NCBI GenBank assembly: GCA_009928745.1
Contig: SACC01000082.1
Location: 1 to 6,312 of the forward strand
Direction of reading: 5' to 3'
Length of the DNA: 6,312 nt
DNA from: Clostridia bacterium
GTDB lineage: Bacteria > Bacillota > Clostridia > Christensenellales > CAG-1252
Part shown: positions 1 through 5,584 of the stretch, one piece after another
Layout: every line of letters begins with the position of its first letter
How positions within the stretch are numbered: position 1 is the first letter of the stretch
Position numbers and translations under genes: made by a program
Notes under the pieces: model-generated
What the model saw: the letters and a program-made list of their open reading frames with translations, nothing else
Told to the model about the DNA's origin: nothing
Databases searched by the model: none

Positions 1-713
1 CTTTCTATGTGCATTACAACATCTATTTTACTAATCGGCATATCGAACAAATGCATTGCTTCCATAACCTCAAAGCCCTTGTTGACCATCGTAGCGCAGT
101 CAATCGTTATCTTTGCGCCCATATCCCAGTTAGGATGTTTTAGCGCGTCCTCAGGCTTCTGCTCCGCAAGCAATTCAATAGGAATATTGCGGAACGCTCC
201 TCCGCTCGCGGTAAGTATGAGCTTCTCAACTTCGCTTGCTTTGCCCGAACATAAGCATTGAGCAATCGCAGAGTGTTCGCTGTCTACCGGTAATATCTGC
301 GCGCTGTATTGCCTTGCAAGCCGCATTATGTATCCGCCTGCGCACACCAGAGTCTCTTTGTTGGCAAGCGCGACAGTTTTGCCCCGCTTAACCGCTTCTA
401 TCGTAGGAAGCAAGCCGGATATGCCGACTACCGTACTTAACAGAGTGTCGTACTCTGCAACTGCGCAAAGCTCAATCAGCGCATTTTCGCCGCTAATTAA
501 CACCGTACCTACTGGCAAATCACTTTTAATATCCTCGCCGCCTTGATAACAAACATACAGCGGATTAAATATCCTCGCTTGCTCAATCAAAAGTCGATAA
601 TTGCTCTTTGCGCTAAGCGCAACTACCTTTAATCTCTCTTTGTTCTCGGCAATTACCTCAAGCGCCTGTCTGCCAAGAGAGCCTGTACTCCCCAATATTG
701 CTATACTTTTCAT
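1..713 (-). CDS. dxr: 1-deoxy-D-xylulose 5-phosphate reductoisomerase, N-terminal 237 residues (partial, cut by left edge)
   Basis: This enzyme converts 1-deoxy-D-xylulose 5-phosphate to 2-C-methyl-D-erythritol 4-phosphate with NADPH and a divalent metal, the first committed step of the MEP isoprenoid pathway in the cytoplasm. I read the frame on the minus strand from ATG at 713. Visible motifs are the NADPH loop GSTGSLG (residues 8-14), ANKE (117-120), the metal-binding DSEH (144-147), SGGAFR (170-175), HPNW (193-196) and NKGFE (211-215). These match E. coli Dxr D150, E152, S186, H209, W212, N227, K228 and E231 with a constant offset of 16. The position of E. coli S222 is Cys206 here. The family is usually about 380-400 residues, so the C-terminal 40 percent lies outside the window. 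The start overlaps the cdsA stop (ATGA) and has no ribosome binding site of its own, so translation is probably coupled. Identification is very sure. Confidence 0.97.
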   Translation of the reverse strand, partial: MKSIAILGSTGSLGRQALEVIAENKERLKVVALSAKSNYRLLIEQARIFNPLYVCYQGGEDIKSDLPVGTVLISGENALIELCAVAEYDTLLSTVVGISGLLPTIEAVKRGKTVALANKETLVCAGGYIMRLARQYSAQILPVDSEHSAIAQCLCSGKASEVEKLILTASGGAFRNIPIELLAEQKPEDALKHPNWDMGAKITIDCATMVNKGFEVMEAMHLFDMPISKIDVVMHIE

Positions 714-1573
714 AAAAACGCGTTATATATCAAGAAAAAGATATAGACTGCGGGAAGCGTAAATACTAAGCTATCCAACCTGTCCATTACTCCGCCGTGA
801 CCGGGGAAAATTTTGCCGTAATCCTTAATCCCTGCTTTGCGCTTAATCCAGCTGGCGGCAAGGTCGCCTATCTCCGTTGTAGCAGCAATTACAAATGCAA
901 TTACTATATACAACACTATACTAACGCCGATTTTATCCGAAAGATGTGTAATACCGATATTAGGTGTGGTGTCGAATACTCTAAATACATCGAATAGCAA
1001 TAATAGCGCAGTTGCGCCTAACAATGCTCCGAAAAATCCGCCGACCGCTCCCTCAACTGTCTTTTTGGGGCTGATTGACGGACATAGTTTGCGCTTGCCG
1101 AAAGCAAGCCCTGTGAACAAAGCAAAGGTATCCGTCATTAGCGACACGACGAGTATCAAAAGTATTCCCAACAAATTACCTGCATAATGGTTGATAGACA
1201 AGAACATAGCGACAAAGGTCATCGGATATATTAATATCATAAACGTTGCGCCGATATCCTCAAGATTATATTTGTGATCGAAGGTGAATTGTGATAATAA
1301 AACCAGTGAAGAAAGCAGTAACGCTACAAGAATCCCCGCCTCTTTTATGAAGAAAAACAATGGATAAATAACCACTGCAAAAACTATAATCGGTATCTTA
1401 AGCGGCGAATAACCCGCGCTGCTTTGCGCCTTATACATCTCATAGCCTCCCATTATCAGGAAGAACATAATAATTATATCAAGGCTGTGCACGCTGTAAC
1501 GTCTGGTAAAAAATATGAAAAAGCACAGTATCGCTATTAATGTAAAGGATGTAATATTTCTTTTTAACAACAT
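710..1573 (-). CDS. cdsA: Phosphatidate cytidylyltransferase (CDP-diacylglycerol synthase)
   Basis: CdsA is an integral membrane enzyme that joins CTP and phosphatidic acid into CDP-diacylglycerol, the precursor of bacterial phospholipids. The 287-residue product is strongly hydrophobic along its length, with about eight likely membrane segments beginning at residues 8-22. The cytosolic catalytic motifs are present: DTFA (148-151) followed by FGKRKL and ISPKKTVEGA (about 158-176), and the C-terminal family signature from SWIKRK (241-246) to PGHGGVMDRLDS (257-268), which contains the metal-binding aspartates. Length fits the family (about 260-290). The start lies 6 bases after the uppS stop; only a weak GGCGG is found about 10 bases upstream, inside the end of uppS, so coupling to uppS translation is likely. 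Its stop overlaps the dxr start. It belongs to the conserved uppS-cdsA-dxr envelope lipid cluster. Confidence 0.96.
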   Translation of the reverse strand: MLLKRNITSFTLIAILCFFIFFTRRYSVHSLDIIIMFFLIMGGYEMYKAQSSAGYSPLKIPIIVFAVVIYPLFFFIKEAGILVALLLSSLVLLSQFTFDHKYNLEDIGATFMILIYPMTFVAMFLSINHYAGNLLGILLILVVSLMTDTFALFTGLAFGKRKLCPSISPKKTVEGAVGGFFGALLGATALLLLFDVFRVFDTTPNIGITHLSDKIGVSIVLYIVIAFVIAATTEIGDLAASWIKRKAGIKDYGKIFPGHGGVMDRLDSLVFTLPAVYIFFLIYNAFL

Positions 1574-1579
1574 ATAAAT

Positions 1580-2266
1580 TTAGCCGCCGAATTTTCTTGT
1601 CCTTAGCGCATATTCGGCAAGCATCTCCTCCAACCGCTCTTTATTAAAATCCGGCCAATAACAATCGGTGAATATTAACTCGCTGTAAGCTAACTGATAT
1701 AACATAAAATTGCTTAGCCTCATTTCGCCGCCCGTCCTTATCAAAAGATCGGGCTCGGGTATGTCGTGAGTATATAATTCCGCCTCGAACTCAGTCTCGA
1801 TTACCCTTTCACGACCTTTTTTTAACAGACGGTTACAAGCGTTGACAATATCGCTTTTACCGCCGTAATTGAGATAAATACATATAGTGGCGACACTTGA
1901 TACACGCGCTTTTTCGTTGAATTCTGCGCAGGTTGCCGCAATGTCTGATGGTAATCCGTCCATATCGCCGATAAATCTGACAGCAAAGTTTTGTTTAAGA
2001 TAGTCTTGCGCCTCGCGCTTCAAAAACTTGCGGATATAATCGAACAAATTGTTAATTTCTTCGGCAGGTCTTGACCAGTTCTCTGTAGAAAAAGCAAAAA
2101 ACGAAACATATTCTATACCTATGGCGGTGCAAATACTAATTACATTTTTCATAGTTTTTATGCCTTCAAGATGTCCCTTTGATCTTGCTAAGCCTTTTGA
2201 CGCAGCCCACCTGCCGTTGCCGTCCATTATGAATGCTATATGCTCGGGTATCTTATAATTAACCAT
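1580..2266 (-). CDS. uppS: Isoprenyl transferase (undecaprenyl diphosphate synthase)
   Basis: This cis-prenyltransferase adds isopentenyl diphosphate units to farnesyl diphosphate to make the C55 carrier lipid used for peptidoglycan and other cell wall polymers; it acts in the cytoplasm at the membrane surface. With the start at ATG 2266 the product is 228 residues, within the usual range (about 225-255). Motifs: catalytic Asp15 in MDGNGRW (14-20), FSTENW (about 59-64), LNYGGK (132-137) and RTGGEMRLSN (177-186). Arg177, Arg183, Ser185 and Glu196 correspond to E. coli R194, R200, S202 and E213, which bind diphosphate and metal. The frame remains open upstream to the frr stop, with a GTG at 2347, but the family begins close to the IPEHIAF segment and a good ribosome binding site precedes 2266, so I chose that start. 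Cis-prenyltransferases of other chain length share these motifs, but the cluster context favours UppS. Confidence 0.96.
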   Translation of the reverse strand: MVNYKIPEHIAFIMDGNGRWAASKGLARSKGHLEGIKTMKNVISICTAIGIEYVSFFAFSTENWSRPAEEINNLFDYIRKFLKREAQDYLKQNFAVRFIGDMDGLPSDIAATCAEFNEKARVSSVATICIYLNYGGKSDIVNACNRLLKKGRERVIETEFEAELYTHDIPEPDLLIRTGGEMRLSNFMLYQLAYSELIFTDCYWPDFNKERLEEMLAEYALRTRKFGG

Positions 2267-2458
2267 TGCCCCCGTCCTTTGAGCTGTCCTGAGTCTAAAG
2301 CCTGATATGATTAAATGATACGCATTGCAATATTCTGCGCGCGCCACAAGCTCGGTATCCCAGTCAGCAATATGTATGGATTCATCAATTGTATATTCGG
2401 AGCCTTCACTTTGGATAAGCCTTATCGACTCTTGTAGAGTTTTGCCAATAAGAGTCTG
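2267..2458 (-). other. Orphan open frame between frr and uppS, in phase with both; possible relic or unusually started small gene
   Basis: These 64 codons follow the frr TAA directly and run into the uppS ATG without a stop, in the same frame as both genes. The translation starts QTLIGKTLQESIRLIQ, followed by SEGSEYTIDES, then DTELVARAEYCNAYHLIISG and FRLRTAQRTG. It looks protein-like: an amphipathic helix pattern, an E-G-x-x-Y turn, then two likely beta strands. Codon choice (CTT, ATA, GGC) resembles the neighbours. I do not recognise the family with certainty; small unnamed proteins sit between frr and uppS in some Clostridia, and this could be one, which is inference from memory. There is no ATG or TTG start; the only GTG (2347) is in the middle with no ribosome binding site, and there is no stop before uppS. 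A decayed gene, a gene with a rare start such as ATT at 2449, or non-coding spacer all remain possible. No other gene is seen on either strand here. Confidence 0.4.
2275..2280 (-). promoter_or_regulatory. Ribosome binding site that decides the uppS start
   Basis: AAAGGA on the minus strand lies 8 bases before ATG 2266. The in-frame GTG at 2347, which would add 27 residues, has no comparable site. This supports the shorter UppS. Confidence 0.75.
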
Positions 2459-3034
2459 TTATACACTCATTATCTCGCTTTCTTTATCCTTGTAGATTTC
2501 GTCAACTTTATCGATATACTTTGTCAGTTCCTTGTCAATGTCTTTTTCGATGTTCTTAAAATCGTCTTCGGTTACAACATTGTCTTTCTTATACTTTTTG
2601 TTGAGCTCGTTAGCGTCTCGTCGGGCATTGCGCAGCGCAATTTTTGTAGATTCCGAACCCCCTCTAATCTCTTTCACGAGCGCTGTACGACGCTCTTGTG
2701 TTAGTTCAGGGAAAACAAGCCTGATTACTTTGCCGTCATTATTAGGCGTGATACCAATATTGGAGTCAATAATAGCCTTTTCTACAGCCTTAAGCAGACT
2801 GACGTCCCATACGCTGATAACTATAAGCCTTGCCTCGGCAACGTTAATATTAGCCACTTGGTTAATGGGGCTATGCGACCCGTAGCAGCTGACTGTTATC
2901 TTATCAAGAATATGCGGATTAGCTCGCCCTGCGCGGACGTTCTGCAATTGAATTTTGTAATTGTCGATTGCCTTATCCATCGCTGTTGTGTAATTGTCAA
3001 ATAATTCTAAAACTTCAATAATATCGTATGCCAT
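2459..3034 (-). CDS. frr: Ribosome recycling factor
   Basis: RRF splits the post-termination ribosome together with EF-G so that subunits can be reused. The 191-residue product (family about 185) shows the expected order: an N-terminal helix ending in NVRAGRANP (32-40), the central beta domain with NQVANINVAEAR (58-69) and VWDVSLLKAVEKAI (75-88), the conserved PNNDGKVIRL (97-106) and FPELTQERR (108-116), and the C-terminal helices with NARRDAN (136-142), ending in ESEIMSV. The start at 3034 (MAYDIIEV) is chosen because a strong ribosome binding site precedes it; an in-frame ATG at 3049 overlaps that site and would add only MRGDI. The stop is TAA. It lies 51 bases downstream of pyrH, the usual partner in Firmicutes. 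A possible promoter lies in that gap, so frr may also be made independently of pyrH. Confidence 0.97.
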   Translation of the reverse strand: MAYDIIEVLELFDNYTTAMDKAIDNYKIQLQNVRAGRANPHILDKITVSCYGSHSPINQVANINVAEARLIVISVWDVSLLKAVEKAIIDSNIGITPNNDGKVIRLVFPELTQERRTALVKEIRGGSESTKIALRNARRDANELNKKYKKDNVVTEDDFKNIEKDIDKELTKYIDKVDEIYKDKESEIMSV

Positions 3035-3037
3035 AAT

Positions 3038-3045
3038 ATCACCTC
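3038..3045 (-). promoter_or_regulatory. Ribosome binding site that decides the frr start
   Basis: GAGGTGAT on the minus strand ends three bases before ATG 3034, leaving about six bases between the GAGGT core and the start codon. The alternative ATG at 3049 is immediately upstream of this element and has no comparable site before it. Confidence 0.8.
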
Positions 3046-3051
3046 TCATTT

Positions 3052-3080
3052 ATAATATCAAATTTCTCTTTTTGAGACAA
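3052..3080 (-). promoter_or_regulatory. Possible internal promoter for frr (extended -10)
   Basis: On the minus strand TTGTCT (3075-3080) is separated by 17 bases from TATTAT (3052-3057), and TGA directly precedes the -10 box, giving a TGn extended -10. The match is good for a sigma-A type promoter. A transcript would start only about a dozen bases before the frr ATG, close to or inside the ribosome binding site, which argues for caution. The same gap holds a 7-bp inverted repeat (3064-3070 and 3079-3085) just after the pyrH stop. It has no following T-run, so I do not call it a terminator. Confidence 0.35.
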
Positions 3081-3085
3081 GAGAA

Positions 3086-3787
3086 TTATTTTATAATAGT
3101 GCCTATTTTTTGTCCGGTAATTGCGCGGACTATGCTGTTATCCTCGTTGAGTCCGAAGACTAAAACGGGTATATTATTGTCCATACACAAGGTAATTGCC
3201 GTGGTATCCATAACCTTTAGCCTGTCGGATAGCAAGTCAAGATAGGTCAGCTCCTCGTACCTGACAGCATCGGGATTGGTCTTTGGGTCGCAGTTGTAGA
3301 CCGCGTCAACATTCTTGGCAAGAAGTATAATCTCCGCGCCTATTTCTGCAGCTCTCAGCGCCGCTCCGGTATCGGTGGAAAAATACGGATTACCTGTACC
3401 GCAAGCGAATATCACTACTCTTCCTTTCTCCAGATGCCTTATAGCCTTTCTTTGGATATAAGGCTCAGCTACCCGCGTAATTGTCAGCGCAGTCATAACG
3501 CGTGTTGCAACTCCTGCCTGCTCAAAAGCGTCCTGCAGGGCAAGCGCATTAATAACAGTAGCAAGCATTCCCATATGGTCTGCTGTCGCTCTATCCATAT
3601 GCTCTCCCTGCCTGCCTCTCCAAAAATTGCCTCCGCCGATTGTAATCCCGACCTCAACTCCCAAATCTCTTACGATTTTTATATCATTGACAACCTTGGC
3701 AATAATGCCGTTATCGAGAGCGTTGCCGTTGCTGCTTAGCGCCTCGCCGCTAATTTTGATTATTACCCTTTTGTACTTCGATTTCAT
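3086..3787 (-). CDS. pyrH: UMP kinase
   Basis: PyrH phosphorylates UMP to UDP with ATP, feeding all UTP and CTP synthesis; bacterial forms are hexamers of the amino acid kinase fold, usually activated by GTP and inhibited by UTP. The product has 233 residues (family about 235-245). Motifs: KISGEAL (11-17), the glycine loop GGGNFWRG (51-58), DRATADHMGMLAT (65-77), the nucleotide-binding GTGNPYFSTDT (130-140), KNVDAVY (158-164) and the late MDTTA (203-207). The frame is open up to an ATG at 3892, but the extra 35 residues are hydrophobic and A/T-derived, unlike the family. The strong ribosome binding site fixes the start at 3787. It follows tsf after 177 bases containing a terminator and a likely promoter, so it probably opens a new transcription unit with frr and the lipid genes. 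Confidence 0.97.
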   Translation of the reverse strand: MKSKYKRVIIKISGEALSSNGNALDNGIIAKVVNDIKIVRDLGVEVGITIGGGNFWRGRQGEHMDRATADHMGMLATVINALALQDAFEQAGVATRVMTALTITRVAEPYIQRKAIRHLEKGRVVIFACGTGNPYFSTDTGAALRAAEIGAEIILLAKNVDAVYNCDPKTNPDAVRYEELTYLDLLSDRLKVMDTTAITLCMDNNIPVLVFGLNEDNSIVRAITGQKIGTIIK

Positions 3788-3790
3788 AAA

Positions 3791-3796
3791 ACCTCC
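3791..3796 (-). promoter_or_regulatory. Ribosome binding site that decides the pyrH start
   Basis: GGAGGT on the minus strand lies 3 bases before ATG 3787 (about 4 bases from GGAGG). No such element precedes the upstream ATG at 3892, which sits beyond the probable promoter. Confidence 0.85.
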
Positions 3797-3821
3797 GGTA
3801 TTTATGTAATTGATTATTAGT

Positions 3822-3850
3822 ATTATAACATAAGTTTTTATTATTATAGT
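3822..3850 (-). promoter_or_regulatory. Probable pyrH promoter (extended -10)
   Basis: The minus strand carries a perfect TATAAT at 3822-3827 preceded by TGT (3828-3830), so it is a TGn extended -10. The -35 region at 17 bases (ACTATA, 3845-3850) is poor, as is common when the -10 is extended. Transcription would start near 3815, about 28 bases before the ATG. A second TATAAT at 3843-3848 is a less convincing alternative because it lacks TGn and a good -35. The 142 bases between the tsf terminator and pyrH are very A/T-rich and hold a short palindrome, TTGCGCAA (3858-3865), whose role is unknown. Confidence 0.55.
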
Positions 3851-3929
3851 AAATAAATTGCGCAAAACTATTTTTTTACTTAAAAAATACAATTATTTTA
3901 CTTTATATATTCAGCGCTTAATAGTAATT

Positions 3930-3959
3930 AAAAAAGGGAACACCCTGCGGTGCTCCCTT
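3930..3959 (-). terminator. Intrinsic terminator after tsf
   Basis: Read on the minus strand, AAGGGAGCACC (3959-3949) and GGTGTTCCCTT (3944-3934) form an 11-bp stem with one G-U pair and the four-base loop GCAG (3948-3945). A run of six T (3935-3930) overlaps the end of the stem. It begins 5 bases after the tsf stop codon, so it should end or reduce transcription of the rpsB-tsf unit before pyrH. The G-U pair is perfect only for the minus-strand RNA (it becomes A-C in the other strand), which supports the orientation. Confidence 0.92.
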
Positions 3960-3964
3960 GATAT

Positions 3965-4618
3965 TTAATTTATTTTATTAACTTGTCCCATGACCTCTTC
4001 TACAAAATTATCAACTTTCTTCTCGAGTCCCTGTCCCATTTCATAACAGGTAAATCTTCTGATCGTGATTTTCTCGCCGATTGTGGATATGGTCTCATTA
4101 AGATATTGTCTGATGCTCTTATCCGGATCCTTTACAAAAGCCTGTTCAAGCAAACAAACATCTTTATAATACTTCAGCACTCTGCCTTCCACCATCTTGT
4201 CGATAATCTTCTCAGGCTTGCCTTCGTTACGCGCTTGCGCTTTAAGAATCTCTTTTTCCTTTTCTAATTCTGCTACCGGTACATCTTCAGGAGCAATATA
4301 TGAAGGTCTTGCCGCAGCAATTTGCAACGCTACATCGTGAACAAAGGTAACAAAACTTTCTGCTCTCGCAACAAAGTCTGTCTCACAGTTGACTTCAACC
4401 AAAACGCCGATTTTGCCCCCCATATGAATGTAGCTGTCAACTATACCCTGGGATGCGATTCTCGATGATTTTTTTGCCGCTGTCGCCATGCCCTTTTCTC
4501 TCAAAAATTCAATAGCCTTTTCCATATTACCGTCGGTAGCTTCAAGCGCTTTTTTGCAATCCATCATACCTACGCCGGTCTTTTCTCTTAATTCTTTAAC
4601 ATCTTGAGCTGTAAACAT
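3965..4618 (-). CDS. tsf: Elongation factor Ts (short form)
   Basis: EF-Ts is the guanine nucleotide exchange factor that regenerates EF-Tu-GTP during translation. The 217-residue product has the N-terminal UBA-like domain with LREKTGVGMMDCKKAL (10-25), which is family signature 1, and the core exchange motif VNCETDFVARAESF (76-89). The latter includes Thr80-Asp81-Phe82, which push into the EF-Tu nucleotide site. A lysine- and glutamate-rich helical stretch (about 118-155) links to the C-terminal part with GEKITIRRF (181-189). The length fits the short EF-Ts seen in many Clostridia and is shorter than the roughly 290-residue B. subtilis type; the ends look intact, so this is not a truncation. 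It starts 11 bases after the rpsB stop with GGAGG (4623-4627) four bases from the ATG, and is followed at once by a strong terminator. Confidence 0.97.
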   Translation of the reverse strand: MFTAQDVKELREKTGVGMMDCKKALEATDGNMEKAIEFLREKGMATAAKKSSRIASQGIVDSYIHMGGKIGVLVEVNCETDFVARAESFVTFVHDVALQIAAARPSYIAPEDVPVAELEKEKEILKAQARNEGKPEKIIDKMVEGRVLKYYKDVCLLEQAFVKDPDKSIRQYLNETISTIGEKITIRRFTCYEMGQGLEKKVDNFVEEVMGQVNKIN

Positions 4619-4629
4619 ATAACCTCCAA

Positions 4630-5397
4630 TTATTCCGCAACGCTTTCTGCTGCGACATCTGCTTTGTCTTCTACATCCGCAACTATTACATCATCTTCTT
4701 CAACGCTGAACTGAACACCTTCGCGCGCTTCAATAACCGCGTTAGCGATGGTTGCAGCGATAAGTTTTACTGCGCGGATTGCGTCGTCATTGCCGGGAAT
4801 TACATAATTAACTAAATCGGGATCGCACTTTGTATCAACAAGGGCAACTACCGGCATGCCGAGTTTTCTTGCTTCGCTGACTGCGATATGTTCTTTCTCA
4901 ATATCAACTACGAAAAGCACATCGGGTAAAGAACGCATATTCTTAATACCGCCGAGATTCTTCTCCAGCTGGTCTCTTTCTGCGCATAAACCTATAACTT
5001 CTTTCTTGGGAAGGAAGGAGAATTCGCCCAGTGTTTCCATCTGATTAAGCTTGTTAAGTCTGTCAATACGGGTGCGTATTGTCTTAAAATTGGTAAGCGT
5101 GCCGCCTAGCCATCTTGAATTGATATAATACATACCGCATCTCAATGCTTCGTCGCGTATTGCTTCCTGCGCCTGCTTCTTGGTACCTACGAACAATATG
5201 CTCTTGCCTTCGTTGATGGTATCTCTGACGAATGCGTAAGCTTGTTCAATCTGGACTACCGTCTTCTCTAGGTCGATAATGTGTACTCCGTTCCTTGCGG
5301 TATAGATGTACTTGTCCATCTTGGGATTCCAAGTGCGTGTCTGATGCCCGAAATGCACTCCTGCCTCGAGCAAATGCTTCATTGTTACTACTGCCAT
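4630..5397 (-). CDS. rpsB: 30S ribosomal protein S2
   Basis: S2 is a late-assembling protein of the small ribosomal subunit, at the head-body junction, and is needed with S1 for mRNA binding. The product has 255 residues. Visible family marks are MKHLLEAGVHFGHQTRTWNP (6-25), the GVHIIDLEKT segment (37-46), GTKKQAQ (71-77), SRWLGGTLTNF (94-104), and PDVLFVVDIEKEHIAVSEA (158-176) followed by PVVALVDTKCDPD (182-194) and IPGNDDAIRA (200-209). The last 35 residues form an acidic, valine- and alanine-rich tail (from about 221), a variable region in the family. AGGAGGT (5405-5411) lies 7 bases before ATG 5397. It is the first gene of the rpsB-tsf unit, with a leader of about 95 bases upstream; S2 represses its own operon in E. 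coli, but whether that holds here is unknown. Confidence 0.98.
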   Translation of the reverse strand: MAVVTMKHLLEAGVHFGHQTRTWNPKMDKYIYTARNGVHIIDLEKTVVQIEQAYAFVRDTINEGKSILFVGTKKQAQEAIRDEALRCGMYYINSRWLGGTLTNFKTIRTRIDRLNKLNQMETLGEFSFLPKKEVIGLCAERDQLEKNLGGIKNMRSLPDVLFVVDIEKEHIAVSEARKLGMPVVALVDTKCDPDLVNYVIPGNDDAIRAVKLIAATIANAVIEAREGVQFSVEEDDVIVADVEDKADVAAESVAE

Positions 5398-5493
5398 AAA
5401 TATGACCTCCTGTTTTTACTTCCCTGCTCCCTTTTGCGGCTGCATAAACTCCTTACGAGCAACAGTACAACCTAAGAACAGGTGCTTTTTAGC
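5398..5493 (-). promoter_or_regulatory. rpsB 5' leader, possibly structured
   Basis: If the promoter below is right, the rpsB transcript has about 95 leader bases. They contain CCTGTT (5482-5477), complementary to AACAGG (5414-5409), which overlaps the rpsB ribosome binding site. Between them TTGCTC and GAGCAG could close another stem (six pairs, one of them T-G). A mini frame, ATG 5445 to TAA 5416, encodes MQPQKGAGK and is preceded by AAGGAG only three bases away. Ribosomal protein operons often use structured leaders for feedback, but I recognise no named leader family here. Pairings were found by eye. Confidence 0.3.
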
Positions 5494-5499
5494 TTTATA

Positions 5500-5529
5500 A
5501 TATTATCATATTAATAAAAAATTTGCAAA
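5500..5529 (-). promoter_or_regulatory. Probable rpsB-tsf promoter
   Basis: On the minus strand TTTGCA (5524-5529) lies 16 bases before GATAAT (5502-5507), a five-of-six match to TATAAT. An overlapping reading is TTGCAA (5523-5528), 17 bases, TAATAT (5500-5505) with a TGA extended -10. Either puts the start near 5493-5495. The -35 region is inside one of the palindromic TTTGCAAA boxes, which suggests possible control by a DNA-binding protein. Confidence 0.5.
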
Positions 5530-5556
5530 CATTTTTGCCAAACATTTGCAAATTTT
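5518..5556 (-). repeat. 12-bp inverted repeat of TTTGCAAA boxes between the DUF1292 gene and rpsB
   Basis: AAAATTTGCAAA (5518-5529) and TTTGCAAATTTT (5545-5556) are perfect inverted copies around a 15-base loop. The loop holds a third near-palindromic box, TTTGCCAAA (5534-5542). Box centres are about 12.5 and 10.5 bases apart, near one helical turn. On the minus strand a run of six T (5516-5521) overlaps the distal arm, so the element could be a low-GC terminator for the ruvX-DUF1292 unit. It could also be an operator overlapping the rpsB promoter, or both. The arms are real; the role is inference. Confidence 0.6.
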
Positions 5557-5584
5557 CCAATATTACTTACCTTTTAACGGTAAA

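Noticed and set aside
837..1187. Plus-strand frame of 116 codons opposite cdsA
   Set aside because: Shadow of a clear CdsA coding region; no start context or family resemblance.
2267..2347. 27-residue N-terminal extension of UppS from GTG 2347
   Set aside because: No ribosome binding site before the GTG, a good one before ATG 2266, and the family starts close to the IPEHIAF motif.
2459..2461. Recoding of the frr TAA to make an Frr-UppS fusion
   Set aside because: Frr ends normally at this point in sequence and length, TAA and TAG end other genes here, and nothing like a readthrough signal is visible. A fusion has no functional logic, so it is kept only as a remote option in the orphan frame finding.
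2532..2885. Plus-strand frame of 117 codons opposite frr
   Set aside because: frr is unmistakable on the minus strand; this is a shadow rich in Ser and Leu with no recognisable domain.
3064..3085. Inverted repeat TTCTCTT / AAGAGAA after pyrH as a terminator
   Set aside because: Only 7 A/T-rich pairs with an 8-base loop and no T-run after it on the minus strand.
3788..3892. 35-residue N-terminal extension of PyrH from ATG 3892
   Set aside because: The extension covers the A/T-rich promoter region, is unlike the family, and the strong GGAGGT sits before ATG 3787.
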